DNA of 64,000 bases from Trametes villosa (lineage: Eukaryota > Basidiomycota > Agaricomycetes > Polyporales > Polyporaceae), in contig PUDQ02000005.1 of assembly GCA_002964805.2 (NCBI GenBank), positions 1-64,000 of the forward strand, read 5' to 3'. Under the pieces are notes generated by a model that had not been told where the DNA came from, did no database searches, and saw only the letters and a list, made by a program, of their open reading frames with translations. This document shows positions 43,292-54,266 of the stretch, piece after piece. Position 1 is the stretch's first letter. Each line of letters opens with the position of its first letter. Made by a program: the position numbers and the translations under genes.

Positions 43292-44517
43292 TCAGGCACT
43301 AACTCCCTGACCGCTCGCGCGACGTCGCCTGGTGCTCACGATCGACTGCAACGCCGGACCATCAGAAACGGCACATCGAGGTATTGTGAAAGACATACAT
43401 GAGTGCACGCGCCTAGCGCCCCAGTCACCGCCCACCCACGATAGCACTTGTTTTTTCAAGGTGATGGTGAGCTTGCGACCGTCTTCACGCACAAATCCCA
43501 CCTCGATCGCTTGCCATCTGTCTTCCGAAGGTGCAGATTCGTCCACCACCCGCAGCCAGATCTGGGAGACATCGGGGGCCTTATGCCAGAAGAGGTCGCC
43601 CCGCTGGAGACCACAGCTTGGATGGAGCGGAGGCGGGCCTGAGACCTGGCTGTCCGAAGCTGTTTCGAACCACCAAGTGTACCGGCGCCCTTGAGACAGA
43701 TCGTGCTTGCTGTTCGTACGGATGGGATTCTTTCTCCTATCTAGTATCACCTACTTCAGAGGTGAGCGGGGTTATAACGCGCGAATGTAATGAGATCTGA
43801 CCGTCATGACACCGGCGTGGGGGGAGGCACTGGGGCTTGCATTCTGTGACAGTGAAGCCTTCGAAGCCAATCTCGTGATACACTTTGTAGTCGAAGGTTG
43901 TCGTTCGGATGGCATAGAGCCGCCTCTCCGAAGGCGCTCGCTACCGTGGTTCTGCACGGATGTCGCCCCTAAAGCGACGGAGCTCGTGCGACTGGTCGTC
44001 GACGACTGCGCGACAGACATGGCCCGGACAGGAGCGACGGAGCTCGCGCGACTGGTCGTTGACGACTGCGCGACAGACATGGGGACAGGAGAGGGAGTAG
44101 ACGGCGATGAAGATTCACCCGTGTTGATCACGTCCTCAGCGAGGACGGAGGATGACGCGGAGCGAGTCAAAATGCCTTTGACCAATGGTCGACTAGCCTG
44201 GTTCTCTTCCTTGATGCTAGGTGCATACTATCGGTGTTGAGTCACGTCTGAGGCAGAGTTTGAGCTCACCGAAAAGGCCCTACTGGGCTGAGTGCTCGCA
44301 ACACCATGGGCGAGGCGCCGCTACCGGGGGGAAGGCGAGGCGAGTACTGCAGGATGGTGGGAGGGCGGCGACCGACGATAGTGGAAGCCGCAAATGCGTA
44401 CGCGGGCTTCGGGGGCATGCGCTTGCGGGAAGAGCATTGGTGAATAATGTACACGGTGAGTAGCACCGAGAGGAGAACACAGAGGTAGGAGAGAGCTTCG
44501 ATGGGGAGGGCGTCCAT
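43292..44517 (-). CDS. Single-pass membrane protein of unknown function (3 exons, 373 aa)
   Basis: Exons 44517-44270, 44216-43802 and 43750-43292 join in frame with introns of 53 and 51 bp. Residues 8-29 form a membrane span (LSYLCVLLSVLLTVYIIHQC) followed by a basic stretch, so the rest is probably cytoplasmic. The middle is Ser-rich with a repeat (SVAQSSTTSR twice). The last exon encodes a compact domain with many Trp (YTWWFETAS, GDLFWHKAPDVSQIWLRVV, WVGGDWGARR). I do not recognise it. It lies between a SUN gene and a WD40 gene, all on one strand. The second intron has a weak donor (GTCAGA). Confidence 0.62.
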
Positions 44518-44682
44518 AGCACAGCGTGAGTGCGGGTATCCGGTGTCGTCGGCGTGATCACTAAATCTATCTAGCCACTTGGATCGCGGGACTGTTCGGC
44601 ACCCGTTTGCCGCAAACCGCACAAGGGCCAGGGGGAGCGGAGACGCCACAACCTCAACGTGTCTGATTGATTATACAAGGGA

Positions 44683-46216
44683 TCACAAGCTAGTGCTGGG
44701 TACCAGAATGCCGCCCGGTAGACCGTGGAAATATAACCATGCTGCAAGCACGAGGATCAGCATTGCGGTTGTGCTTGTTCTCGTCAAGCGCGCCCGAGAG
44801 ACCGGAGAGGCGGCGGGTGCCAGGCGACGTCCACGCGCATTGCGCGACGTTGCAGATGGGGTACGCTGTCTACCTGGTTGCGCGAACCCCAGACATCAGC
44901 GATATAGCATCATAAGAGATAGCGACGTACGAGATTCCTGCGTTTTCCAGAGAACGATAGAGGACGGGGCGCCACGATTGAAGACCCCAGTGGCGATGTA
45001 GAAGTCGTCAGCATCGTCGTCGTAGTGCGCCTGGAGGAGAATGAGATGAGCGATCAAGGCACTATCATGTGTCCTCACCGACAGCGCCAAAACGGAGACA
45101 TCCCCTAAGCGCGAACGATTGAGCTGTTTACATTCCGTGAAGAGACGAGAGACGCACCCTCGAGGGCCAAGGACTGCTTCTGCCTGGAATATATATCCCA
45201 GATATTGACTCGCCCACGTAGGGTGCCTCCTATGGGGGCATGATCGCCGTGCAAGAACCTAACGGGGAGCGGGGGACCCTTCGCAACGGCTTGAGAAAAT
45301 ACGAACAGCGGCTCTAACTCTACGAAGCCTTTGAGCGCGAAGAGCTCGAAACCTGTGAGCATGTTCGAAACAGCCAAGACGCGGCCGTCCTTGGTTAAAC
45401 TCGCATCGGCGCTAAGTGGTTGTTATTATCAATCCACGGACGTGAGTTCGTCGCTTACATGTATCCGGGTAGAGGAATACCACCTATACGCCCCCAGGTC
45501 CGCGCATCGAACACACTGAAGTATGTTGAAAGTGGCATAAGCATGTATAGCGGTTTCCCGTACTGTGCGACCTACACGATACCGTGGTTCAGATAGGTTA
45601 CCAGAAGTACAAGGGGGTACGCAGAGCTTGACGTCCAATTTAAACTCGTTACTATGATGTCACATGCGGTAGTATACGAACTACGCCGGGGGGCGCGGAG
45701 TGCGGCCAACAGTACCCATGGACCTAGACTTGCGTTGCTGAGGCCCGCAAGACAGAGTTCTTGCTGGAGCTCACCTGCAGCATCGCGAACCCACACTTTC
45801 ACCTCTTTATGTGCGCCCGATGCTAAGAACTTTCCGTTGTACGCCAGGCGTTCAACGGGAAAACGATGGGCCAAGAATCCTTCCAGCCAGAGAATGCTCT
45901 GCGGGAGATGAGCTGCGGGAGCTATGCAAGGTTACGGGGTACATACCTCACACACTGCGAGCAACGCGATGGTTCCGTCCTCCATCCCGCATACCATTGC
46001 CTCGTCGGAGTCGAGCCAAGCGATCGACAGAACCGAGGAGTGGCCAGAGAACACAGATAATAGCTTACCAGAGCTGACATCCCACACACACGTTGTACCA
46101 TCGAGACCCCCAGACGCGAGCAGACCTCCGCTAGGGCTGAAAGAGACAGCGGTAACGGCATCACGATGCGCGTCCGGATGAAATAGGCGGTGGTGCTGCT
46201 GATACTGGAGAGGCAT
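44683..46216 (-). CDS. WD40-repeat protein with C-terminal membrane anchor
   Basis: The first exon (46216-45947) contains a clear WD40 unit: DAVTAVSFSPSGGLLASGGLDGTTCVWDVSSGKLL, here shown by its key parts AVSFSPSG, ASGGLDGT and VWD. Further units follow in later exons (LAYNGKFLASGAHKEVKVW, VTSLNWTS, VFDARTW, VNIWDIYS). Introns seen with confidence are 45899-45946 and 44874-44930; several more lie between. After the last repeat (SSIVLWKTQES) the final exon encodes a basic Ser/Arg linker and a hydrophobic segment (TTAMLILVLAAWLYFHG), ending at 44683. A WD40 propeller tied to a membrane by its C-terminus would act as a scaffold; the partner is unknown. Confidence 0.7.
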
Positions 46217-46968
46217 TTCGGGTTTATATGGCGGCGTGTCGTAGCTAGTGGTGGGGTCGGAAGAGCGATCGCAGCAAGCGGTAGGAGGAAGGGGTAGGAT
46301 TCAGAGAGCGGACCCAGTAGATGAGGGCAGAGACTGAGATCCCGAGAGGTTCGCGGGAGACGATCTATGCGAGGGGAGCAGCCGGCCCGAAGAGCGCTTA
46401 TTTCTTGTTCCTTCTATGCGCTGCGCGGCACCCGCGCGCGCGGGGCCTTTGCCACTGCCGGAGCAACAATCTCGGAATCGAAACTCTCTCAAGCCGTCGA
46501 TAGCGGACGTTTCTCTCGATGAATAAAAATATGCGTGAGTGTGACAAGTCCAGAACTGCGCTTTCAAGCATATTCGACCGGCCACGGTGCAGTTCACTTC
46601 CCTTGTATTTCTCAGGCGGCGACCTACTCTGACAGCTTGCACTTGTTGATCTAGGTGCCTTGTTCCGCTTAAGCCGATACTGCTCGGCGAGAGGGGTCGT
46701 ATACTCGGTTTGCCGCCGAAAACAATGCTCGCCTAGAGTGCGCAGGCGCCAGTGCACCTCGCATGTCCGCGCGAGGCCCGGTCTAACCCGAAACGCCATA
46801 CATCGAGGCGTCCTGGTCACTGAGCCACTCGAGCTACACGCCACTCGAGAGGGTATAAATGGTGTGCAGCTCGCGCTCAGGAAGCACCAGCAACTCCCGA
46901 CAATCTACAACCAACCCTCACGCACTTTGCCCACCAATACCCACTCGCCCTCTTCCACTCCCCCCACA
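46217..46968. promoter_or_regulatory. Divergent promoter region with TATA box (46854-46860)
   Basis: Lies between the starts of the WD40 gene (minus) and the LRR-like gene (plus). TATAAAT at 46854-46860 is about 110 bp before the plus-strand start codon and fits a core promoter. Confidence 0.55.
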
Positions 46969-48110
46969 ATGGACCAGGCCTACGATAGCCCCACCCGCAG
47001 GGGCAGGCGCGAATCGATCACTATGGTGCGATTTATTATATTGTACACGTACGCAGAACTAAGTCGTGGAACACAGAGCGCGCATTCATTCCCCGTTCGG
47101 CGCGACGTCAACATCACGTCGCGGGGAGGCCTGGAGACCTTCGTCCTACTCGGACACTACAACGTGAACATCGGTAGAGTGGTGGAGGACTTCCGGATCA
47201 CGCTGCCCCGGGATGAAGGCTATCCGGCGCATGCGCTCCGCGCTGCCCTCCGGCTCACCCCGAACCTCGAGTGCCTCGTGCTCAGCCTCCCCGCAGACTC
47301 CCCTGTCACGCTTCTGAACGGCCTACAGTTCCCCAACTTGCGCGTCTTTGCCACCAACCTCCCCCACCGCGTTTTGGCGGCCTTTCTCGGTGCCCACCCT
47401 CGCCTCAACTCCCTCGCTCTCCAGGGAACCTGTGGGTGCAGTGCTCGCTGCCCTCTTGACGGTCTGGAGCTTCTCCACCTGTCGGATCTGCAGTGCCCTT
47501 CGCGGTGCTTCGTCGGTATTGCACGTGGCCGCTTGGTCACTGCGACAGTCAACCTCGCACGCTCCGCCTCCATGTCATCTCTGGCTATCCAAACCATCTC
47601 GTCATCGCGCCTCCACTCCCTCACTGTCGACTATTTCTCGAACGACTACGATATCCTCGATCGTGTGGTGATGGCCGTTCCGAACGTGCGCAAGCTCAAG
47701 CTGAACGAGAAACCCAGCCCTCAGGTGAGCCATCTGTCAATCTTTGTAAGCCACAGCACTAAGCGCTCTTCTAGCGTCGCCACGATCATGCGCGCCGCCC
47801 TTGGAACGACATTCGGTCGTGGCACTTCACGCTGATGAGGCTCCCGCACCTCGAGGAGCTCATGTTACGTACGCTCACCAGCGTGTCCTCCCGGAACCGC
47901 ACGGAGAAGGACATCGTGACTGGGTGGGCCCGCGGCCTCGGGCGCCGCGCCATCGCTCATCCTACGCTGTTCTACATCGCTCTCATCCAGAAGGACACCG
48001 AGGGGGGATTGAACCGACAGCTTCTCAGCCACTGGTTTAAGGGAGAGGCTGGCGCCTGGTCTCGGGTCGCTGCGCGCACCATCTCTCGCACCCAGACCTT
48101 TACTCTCTGA
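46969..48110 (+). CDS. LRR/F-box-like protein (at least 2 exons, about 363 aa)
   Basis: The start at 46969 (MDQAYDSPTRRG) is chosen because of the TATA box upstream. An intron at 47725-47774 (GTGAGC..TCTAG) is well supported: the frame continues as RRHDHARRPWNDIRSW and ends at 48110. Repeated Leu phrases look like degenerate leucine-rich repeats: LRLTPNLECLVLSLP, LQFPNLRVFATNLP, AHPRLNSLALQG, LDGLELLHLSDLQ, VMAVPNVRKLKLN, MRLPHLEELMLRTL. This layout is common in basidiomycete F-box/LRR families, but the N-terminus has no clear F-box. A short AT-rich piece near 47025-47062 may be a further intron. Confidence 0.65.
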
Positions 48111-48670
48111 ACTTCTTCCGATGTCCGCCCCTCCCGTATGTTACCGCGCCCACTCTCTCCACTATGCCCCCTTCTGTCGCTTCTGACAAGTATGCGTCCT
48201 CTTCCCTATGGCACTCCTTTCCCTATGATGTCCCTTTCCCTATGATGTCCCCTGCCTATGCTCCCCTACCTATGCTCCGGCCTCTCTGTCGATTGATCGT
48301 CTCGGACACTTTGACATCGGAAACGCACTATTTGATCCGCTCTCATATACCATTCCGTAGATGCAGAGAGCAGAATTATATGTGCAGATTGATTCGACAG
48401 CTACGCTTGAGCGACCCGCCTGAGGCCTGTGGTCAGGAACCGTGCCTGGAATCTAAGATCGTACGCAGATCGAAGATCATAGATCGTAGATCGTAGATCG
48501 TAAGAAGCCGTGCTGAGCTCAGCGTGTCCGGCTTCTTTGTCCTCAGACCTCCGCCTCCATGTCACTGTGGCATAATGCGCGACGTGCACTCTCACCTCTA
48601 CCACGCGGTACCTATCGTATCGCTTGTCTGTAGCTGCTCTCTCTGAGTGCTCTGTACCGGTCTATTCAAC
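48111..48670. other. Intergenic region with short satellite-like repeat
   Basis: Contains a pyrimidine-rich stretch with repeated ccctatgatgtccc, and at 48473-48502 a run of agatc(a/g)tag units. No gene seen. Confidence 0.4.
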
Positions 48671-49299
48671 ATGAACTCTAGCGACGACCGCATTCTCGAG
48701 GTCGCTGTCGAACCGCCGAACACGGACGCGTGGGAGAAGGAGAGCGCTCAGCCCACCATCGGCGAGAATAGTGCAGGACTTCACGACGAGGGTTTGCTGA
48801 ATCAACCGGTACGCGCACGTCAATGTTATTCTAGCTGTAGCTGGACTTCATATCATCCGGTGTAGGGCTTCCCCATAACTAGGGGCCATCTGGAAGGACT
48901 GCGCCACAGAGTCTCCACCTTACAGCTCGAATTCATGTTGATCAAGTCGCAACGCGCCTCCGATCGCGCCAAGATTCAGCAATACGAACGCGACCTTGCC
49001 GGCTTTGGACAAACCGTCCAGGAGCTTTGCGCCCATTTGCAGCGGTTGAGGGAGCTTGTCGCGGCGGTTGAGAGAAGTCACGCCGAGCTGAGCAACGGTC
49101 GCATCTTGGTGGTAGATTTTGTGGACCATATATCGGGTGCGTAACCGCCGCTGTCGCTCTCTTCCAACACATGGCTAACACATGCGACCCTGCGACAGAT
49201 TGGCCTTTGCTACTGAAAAGTCGCGCGATGCGTGCTTTTGGTGAGCTGCACACGATGGTCAGAGCACATCCTGCTGAGCATGATGGCGCTCGGTGCTGA
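48671..49299 (+). CDS. Small coiled-coil protein (3 exons, 169 aa)
   Basis: Exons 48671-48808, 48866-49136 and 49199-49299 join in frame. The N-terminus is acidic. The second exon is a continuous amphipathic helix (VSTLQLEFMLIKSQRASDRA, then LAGFGQTVQELCAHLQRLREL), so a coiled coil is likely. No known family. A separate hydrophobic frame at 49305-49492 may be a further exon or chance. Confidence 0.45.
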
Positions 49300-49684
49300 T
49301 CTCCCTGCGCAGGGCGCCTCGGACGCGGTGGCTATTTGCTTCGCTTTTCTTGCGGCGCTCCTTGTTACGCTTCCTCAAGCTGATCTGGTTACTTGGTTGA
49401 CGATTTTTTTGCATTACTTGGTAGCCCTATTACGCACGTCGTCCCCGCCTACGAACGAAGAATTCCCGCTATGGGCCAACCTCGATACGTAGATCAATAC
49501 ATAGCCCTGGCCTTGTTTGATATGGCCGACGACGGCCGCTATGCAACGTGCCACCTCTAGTTCCCAAAGCGGAACAATGTCAGCTTCACCACGCGTCAGG
49601 TACGCCCAAGCGGGCTCGTTCGCAGACCACATGCTTATCTGCCCTTGCTCTCCCTTCCACCTCCCCGTATTCTTGTGCCACTCA

Positions 49685-52373
49685 ATGTCTCCGGGCAAGA
49701 AGCTCAAACTATGTGTGTGTTCATCATGCCGCACACTCACTTGCACGGTCAACGGCGTCAACAAGCAAGGTCAGATGCTGAAGTTGAGGGAGCACAAAGA
49801 TCACGCGGCCCAAGATGCTCTGCGCGAGGACGTAGAGGATCATCTCTACTACTCAACGTTTGTGGCTGCGCTGGAGGATGGGAACGGAGTGGATACACTA
49901 GCTTCCCGCCCGAGAGACACGGCGAGAACTCCATCAAACTCGGTATGTCCATAGCCCTCCATCTGACCTATCGTGTCACTGACCGGTGTACCATGCTGCT
50001 CAGGACGCACCAGGGTCGCCTACCCGAAGGCTATCGTCGGTCAGCGCCGCGCCGATGTCACCCCCGTCTCTCCCCTCTTCCGTATCACCTCCACAGTCAC
50101 CTTCGCCATCACCGTCTCCGCCGCCGTCTCCGTCTTCGCCTAACGTGCCACCTCGTGTTGCTCCATCTCGTGTCTCCTCGTCTCTCCAAACTTCTGCATC
50201 TTCGACGCGATCGGAATCTCCTGCGCTCCCACCCCCTCCATCGCCGACGCCCTCGGATCGTCTCCCGCCCGCGTCGTCTCAGCCGTCGACTGCCTCACGA
50301 TCGGAGGTAAGTGGTCTTCCTTGCCGGCCCTTCTGGTTATTCAAGCCCCTCTAGACAGACGCGGTCGCCCAGCGCCTCGTGGAGCTGTCATTGATGGAGT
50401 CAGCGCTGTGTCACGAGCTACGTCTGGCACCCCCAGCACCCCAGCTCGTCTTTCAATCAAGACCGTCTTCTCTTGACCAGGCGCCGGCCGCTCTCCTTGC
50501 CACTGCCGCCGCTTCCGACAACCAGAAATTCCTCTCGTTGCGCTCATCTCTCTCGAGCAAACGGCACGTCCTACGCTTGCTTCCACCCCTGGGTCACAAG
50601 GATGCCGATCGGCGCCGCGGCAAACTCATCGAGCAAGTTACCGCGGAGCTCGCCGTGCTGGAATCTCTGGAGCACATGTCGTGGGAGCACCAGAAACTCT
50701 TGGCTGGGCTGTATGGGTTCGCCGACGAGGCCACGCTAGGCGTAGTCAGGGTATACCGGACAGGTATGCACTCTTGCTCTCCATTGGAGTACGGCGACTA
50801 ATGTACATATATAGAACATCTTTTCGTCTCGCGTCACACTCTCCAGCCGTGCATCCTCATCGCCTTGCTTGTCACCAGCGCCCTGCATACGCTGTCAGGC
50901 CTGAACACGGACTCCGCGAACCTCGTGTTGACGATGATCCGGGCTGTCCTCACAGGTGCCTTCATCGCTTGTAACAATCTGACCGGCCCTTCGACTTCGT
51001 CAACATTGCAGCCGGATTCTCCGTCCCTCACATCGGCTCTAGCCACCCGGCGAAGTCGCAAACGCTCTGGGAGACTTACGACCGAGCAACAATCGATGGT
51101 GGATTCCATACCTCGTGATATCCGCACTGCCCTGTCTCGCCTGAAGGTCGAGCCCGAAACCGTCCGCTACGCCACCTGCCCTGCGTGTTCGCAAACATAT
51201 GCCCCTAATCCCAACTCGCCAGACCATCCCTATCCACAACGCTGTACGTTCCAGGAAACTGACAAGCCGGTTTGCGACACGTTACTGGTACGGAAGGTCG
51301 TTCACGCGGCGACGTCGAAGCTCCGTCCGGGACGCGTCACCTTCGTTCCGCTGAGACCTTTCCCTTACTACCCTCTCATCTCTTGGATCGCCAACCTCTT
51401 CTCCCGTCCGACAGCCGAGAAGATCGTCGAGAGCGCGTGGGTTGACTCTGCCCCGTCTCCTGGAACCCCCTATGTCGACATCCTGCAGTCCCCTGCGTTG
51501 CGTAACTTCTGTGGACCAGACGGGACCCTCTACTCCGTGCAACCCTCTGGCGACGTGCATATTGTGTTCGGTCTCTTCATCGACTGGTTTAACCCCGGCG
51601 GCAACAAGCAAGCTGGAAAATCGCGCTCGATTGGTGCCATCTACCTCGTCTGTCTCAACCTACCCCCCGAGCTTCGCTTTCTTCCTGAATACGTGTGTCT
51701 TCTCGGCATCATACCTGGGCCACACGAACCATCACTACACGAGATGAACAATTTTCTCCGCCCTCTCATCAACGAGCTCCTCGTGTTGTGGCATTCCGGC
51801 GTGCATCTCAGCCGTACGGCACTCCACGCCAGCGGCCGTCTCATCCGTGCCGTCGTGATCCCCCTCATCTGCGACCTCCCGGCTCTCCGGAAGACAGCTG
51901 GCTTCGCCGGACACGGCTCCAGGCATTTCTGCTCCTTCTGCCTGCTGAAGAAGAGCGAAATCAATGATCTCTCTCGCCCATGGCCCTCTCGCACCTGGGA
52001 AGAACATCTGGCTATAGCCTCCAAGTGGCGCGACGCACGAACCGAAGCAGAGCGCGATGCTCTCTTCAACGAACACGGTCTGCGATGGTCCGAGCTCCTC
52101 CGGCTGCCCTATTGGGACCCTACTCGGTATGCCGTCGTCGACGCCATGCATAACCTTTTCCTAGGAGAGCTCCGCCACCACTGCAGGGAGGTCTGGGGGA
52201 TAGACGTCAAGGACAAGACGACGCCGTCGAAAGCCACGCCTCACTCACCGGACGAGCAAGGGGAGTGGCTCTCTCGGTTAGTGAAGGCGCTACGTCAGGG
52301 TGTACTCGCCAATGGGTCGCTTGCCAAGGGCGCGCTGTCCGCGGTCATGCAACAGCTGCTGGTGTGGGAATGA
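49685..52373 (+). CDS. Plavaka-type (CACTA-like, tnp2) transposase, C-terminally truncated (4 exons, 842 aa)
   Basis: Exons 49685-49942, 50004-50306, 50355-50763 and 50815-52373 join in frame. The N-terminus has a cysteine motif (CVCSSCRTLTC), followed by a Ser/Pro-rich linker. The tnp2 core is clear: CPACSQTYAP, DWFNPGGNKQAGKSRSIGAI, LPPELRFLPEYVCLLGIIPG, EPSLHEMNNFLRPLINELL, VVIPLICDLPALRKTAGFAG, CSFCLLKK, RWSELLRLPYWDPTRY and DAMHNLFLGEL. These are typical of EnSpm/Plavaka transposases of Agaricomycetes. The frame stops soon after (QQLLVWE) where family members continue for several hundred residues, so the element is broken at the 3' side. The GC-rich repeat that follows may be its subterminal region. 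Confidence 0.85.
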
Positions 52374-52680
52374 AACTTCAACAACCGGTTGTTAGCCTGG
52401 CCCGCGATACAAATAAAGCCGGCTGTACACCTGAAGTTTCAGGTTCCCCCGGTGGGCTCCGGTGGTGCCTCTTGGCCCCCCCTCGGCTTCTCGGCTGCCT
52501 TCCTGAAGCGGTAGGTGCGCCTCCCATCCTCCGCAACGCCCGCCAGGACGTCCGGAAGCGGTTCGGCACCTTCCGTCGGTGGCGCGTAGCGTCCTAAAGC
52601 GGTAGACCGCCTCCTCCGGGCGCTTCGCACCCTCCCAAAGCGGTCGGTAGCCTCACGCAGGCGCTTAATACTTGGGCAGT
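52374..52680. repeat. GC-rich subterminal-type repeats with a 14-bp palindrome
   Basis: AACAACCGGTTGTT at 52380-52393 is a perfect palindrome. AAGCGGT then recurs at least four times between about 52500 and 52650, spaced 45-60 bp. Short motif arrays at this place resemble the transposase-binding subterminal repeats of CACTA elements. No terminal CACTA pair was identified. Confidence 0.45.
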
Positions 52681-52842
52681 AAGTGATGATATACAGTAGA
52701 TTGTTTATTCTCTAATCCAGCTGCAGGCAGGCGGGAGGCAGTCACTAAGGTGTCGATGGAGGCCACAATAGGTATATTTCAGCATACAAGATGATCATAC
52801 AGCAGGCATACAGAGAGGGTCAGTGCAACAGGGGTGGTACTA

Positions 52843-53844
52843 CTAGTGACGCATCTTCTTGGCCTTGCCAGTGGGCTGTTCAGGATCTGCTGGACGCTTC
52901 CTGCGGGCGCGTTAGTACGTGATACAATGAAGCAGAAGGTGTAACCAGGACTTACCCTCCAACACGCGTGCCACTGGACGCCATCTGCCAGATCACCCAA
53001 CCCATATCAAGGACGGCCTCCTGGCACTCATCCTCGGTGGTGATGGCAGCGTCTTTCCACCACATGAGAGAGAGGAGAGCCATGAATACGCCGTTCTTCC
53101 CGGGGTGATCGAGTGCACCCCACGGCCCCAAGCCCGCGCGGACGGTCGCGCCACGCTCGTCCTTCCGCCAGTCCGGCTGTAACTCCAGCCACCAAGCGTT
53201 CCAGGCGCGTCCATAGATCTCGTCATCGGGTATCTTCGGATTCTTCTCCAGCTTTCGACCATACTTGACCCACTCCGCGATTGCGGGCGGGCGGGCCTTG
53301 GTTGGGAGGCTCTTCGTCTAAGGAAGTGGATTAGCAAAAGCAAACACCCGCGCGAGAGCCTACTCACCGTGGTTTCCCACTCGTGCGTGCGTTCATACAC
53401 CGTCCACCAGGCTACAGCCCGACGGAAGTCCTCCCCATATTCCTCTCTGTCCAGGCGCTTGAAGGCCTCCTTGATCCATGATGGCCATTCGCTCATGTCG
53501 ATGGCCACGTCAGGGACCGTTGCGGGAGATGCGCGGGAGGGCGTCGTGGAAGCTGCGGGCATGGGCGCTGGCGCCGACGCCGTTGTGGAGGCATGCGGCG
53601 ACGTCGCAGACGTCGGTTGAGGGGCGCGCGGGCGCGGTCGCGGGCGTGGCGGACCATTCTGGGTGGACGCAGTGGGCGCGGGCGTATTCGACGCTGCATG
53701 CGCGTTCGACAGGGCGGGGGCATCCGACGAGATGGGCGTGCTCGACGCGGCGGCGGCGGTCGACGTCGCGGGCGTGTTCGTCGTTGAGGGCGAGCTTGAC
53801 GCTGCCGGAGCATCCGTCGTCATGGGCGTGGTCAACGCGGCGGG
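52843..53844 (-). pseudogene. KDZ-type accessory gene, C-terminal part (split by hAT)
   Basis: Reading leftward from 53844: an Ala/Pro/Ser/Thr repeat region, then DMSEWPSWIKEAFKRL, YGEDFRRAVAWWTVYERTHEW, an intron, TKSLPTKARPP, AWNAWWLELQPDWRKDE, GKNGVFMALLSLMWWKDA and, after a last intron, KRPADPEQPTGKAKKMRH and stop at 52843. The order matches the C-terminal third of the intact accessory protein at 8257-10594 (PDWMREALEYF, WKQWWVSLQP, NGFFLVVMSLAWW). The 5' part of the same gene lies beyond the hAT element at 58195-61013. Confidence 0.75.
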
Positions 53845-53865
53845 TAGTGCCTTGCAAGTCCCGGC
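53845..53865 (+). repeat. Left TIR of the hAT element
   Basis: 21 bp, perfect inverted match to 58174-58194. Confidence 0.93.
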
Positions 53866-54150
53866 TTTGGGCCGTCAGGCCGTCAGGCCGAGCTTTAAGT
53901 AGGCCGGGCCGGGCCGGGCTTTGCATGGGGCCTATGGGGGCCCGGCGTCCCGGCCTCACGTTAATACAGGCCGGGCCGGGACCTATGGGCCGCGGCCGGC
54001 GCTAATATCTGTGGCTTGGACCTACAATGCGCGTCGCATTGTCGTACATTACTCTGTGTGTCTAAGCTCGAGCTTTGTACCATGGCTCGCTTGGAGAATG
54101 GACGGCCACTGTATTGTATGTGTAGCCATGAAGCACCACCCCACCGAGTG

Positions 54151-54158
54151 TATAAAAA
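54151..54158 (+). promoter_or_regulatory. TATA box of the hAT transposase gene
   Basis: TATAAAAA about 110 bp before the start codon at 54267. Confidence 0.55.
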
Positions 54159-54266
54159 CCGCCCGAAGAACCACACCACCGCTATGAGCCCTACTTCCAC
54201 CCCGCACCGACCTCTTGCTTCCTCCCCTCACTCGTCTATTCGTCTGTGCTGCCGTCGACCCTCACT

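Noticed and set aside
49414..49764. Minus-strand frame of 116 residues
   Set aside because: It overlaps the start of the Plavaka gene on the other strand and shows no motif.
52742..52848. CACTA and TAGTG pentamers as ends of the Plavaka element
   Set aside because: The TAGTG overlaps the stop codon of the accessory gene and no longer inverted match exists between the two sites.
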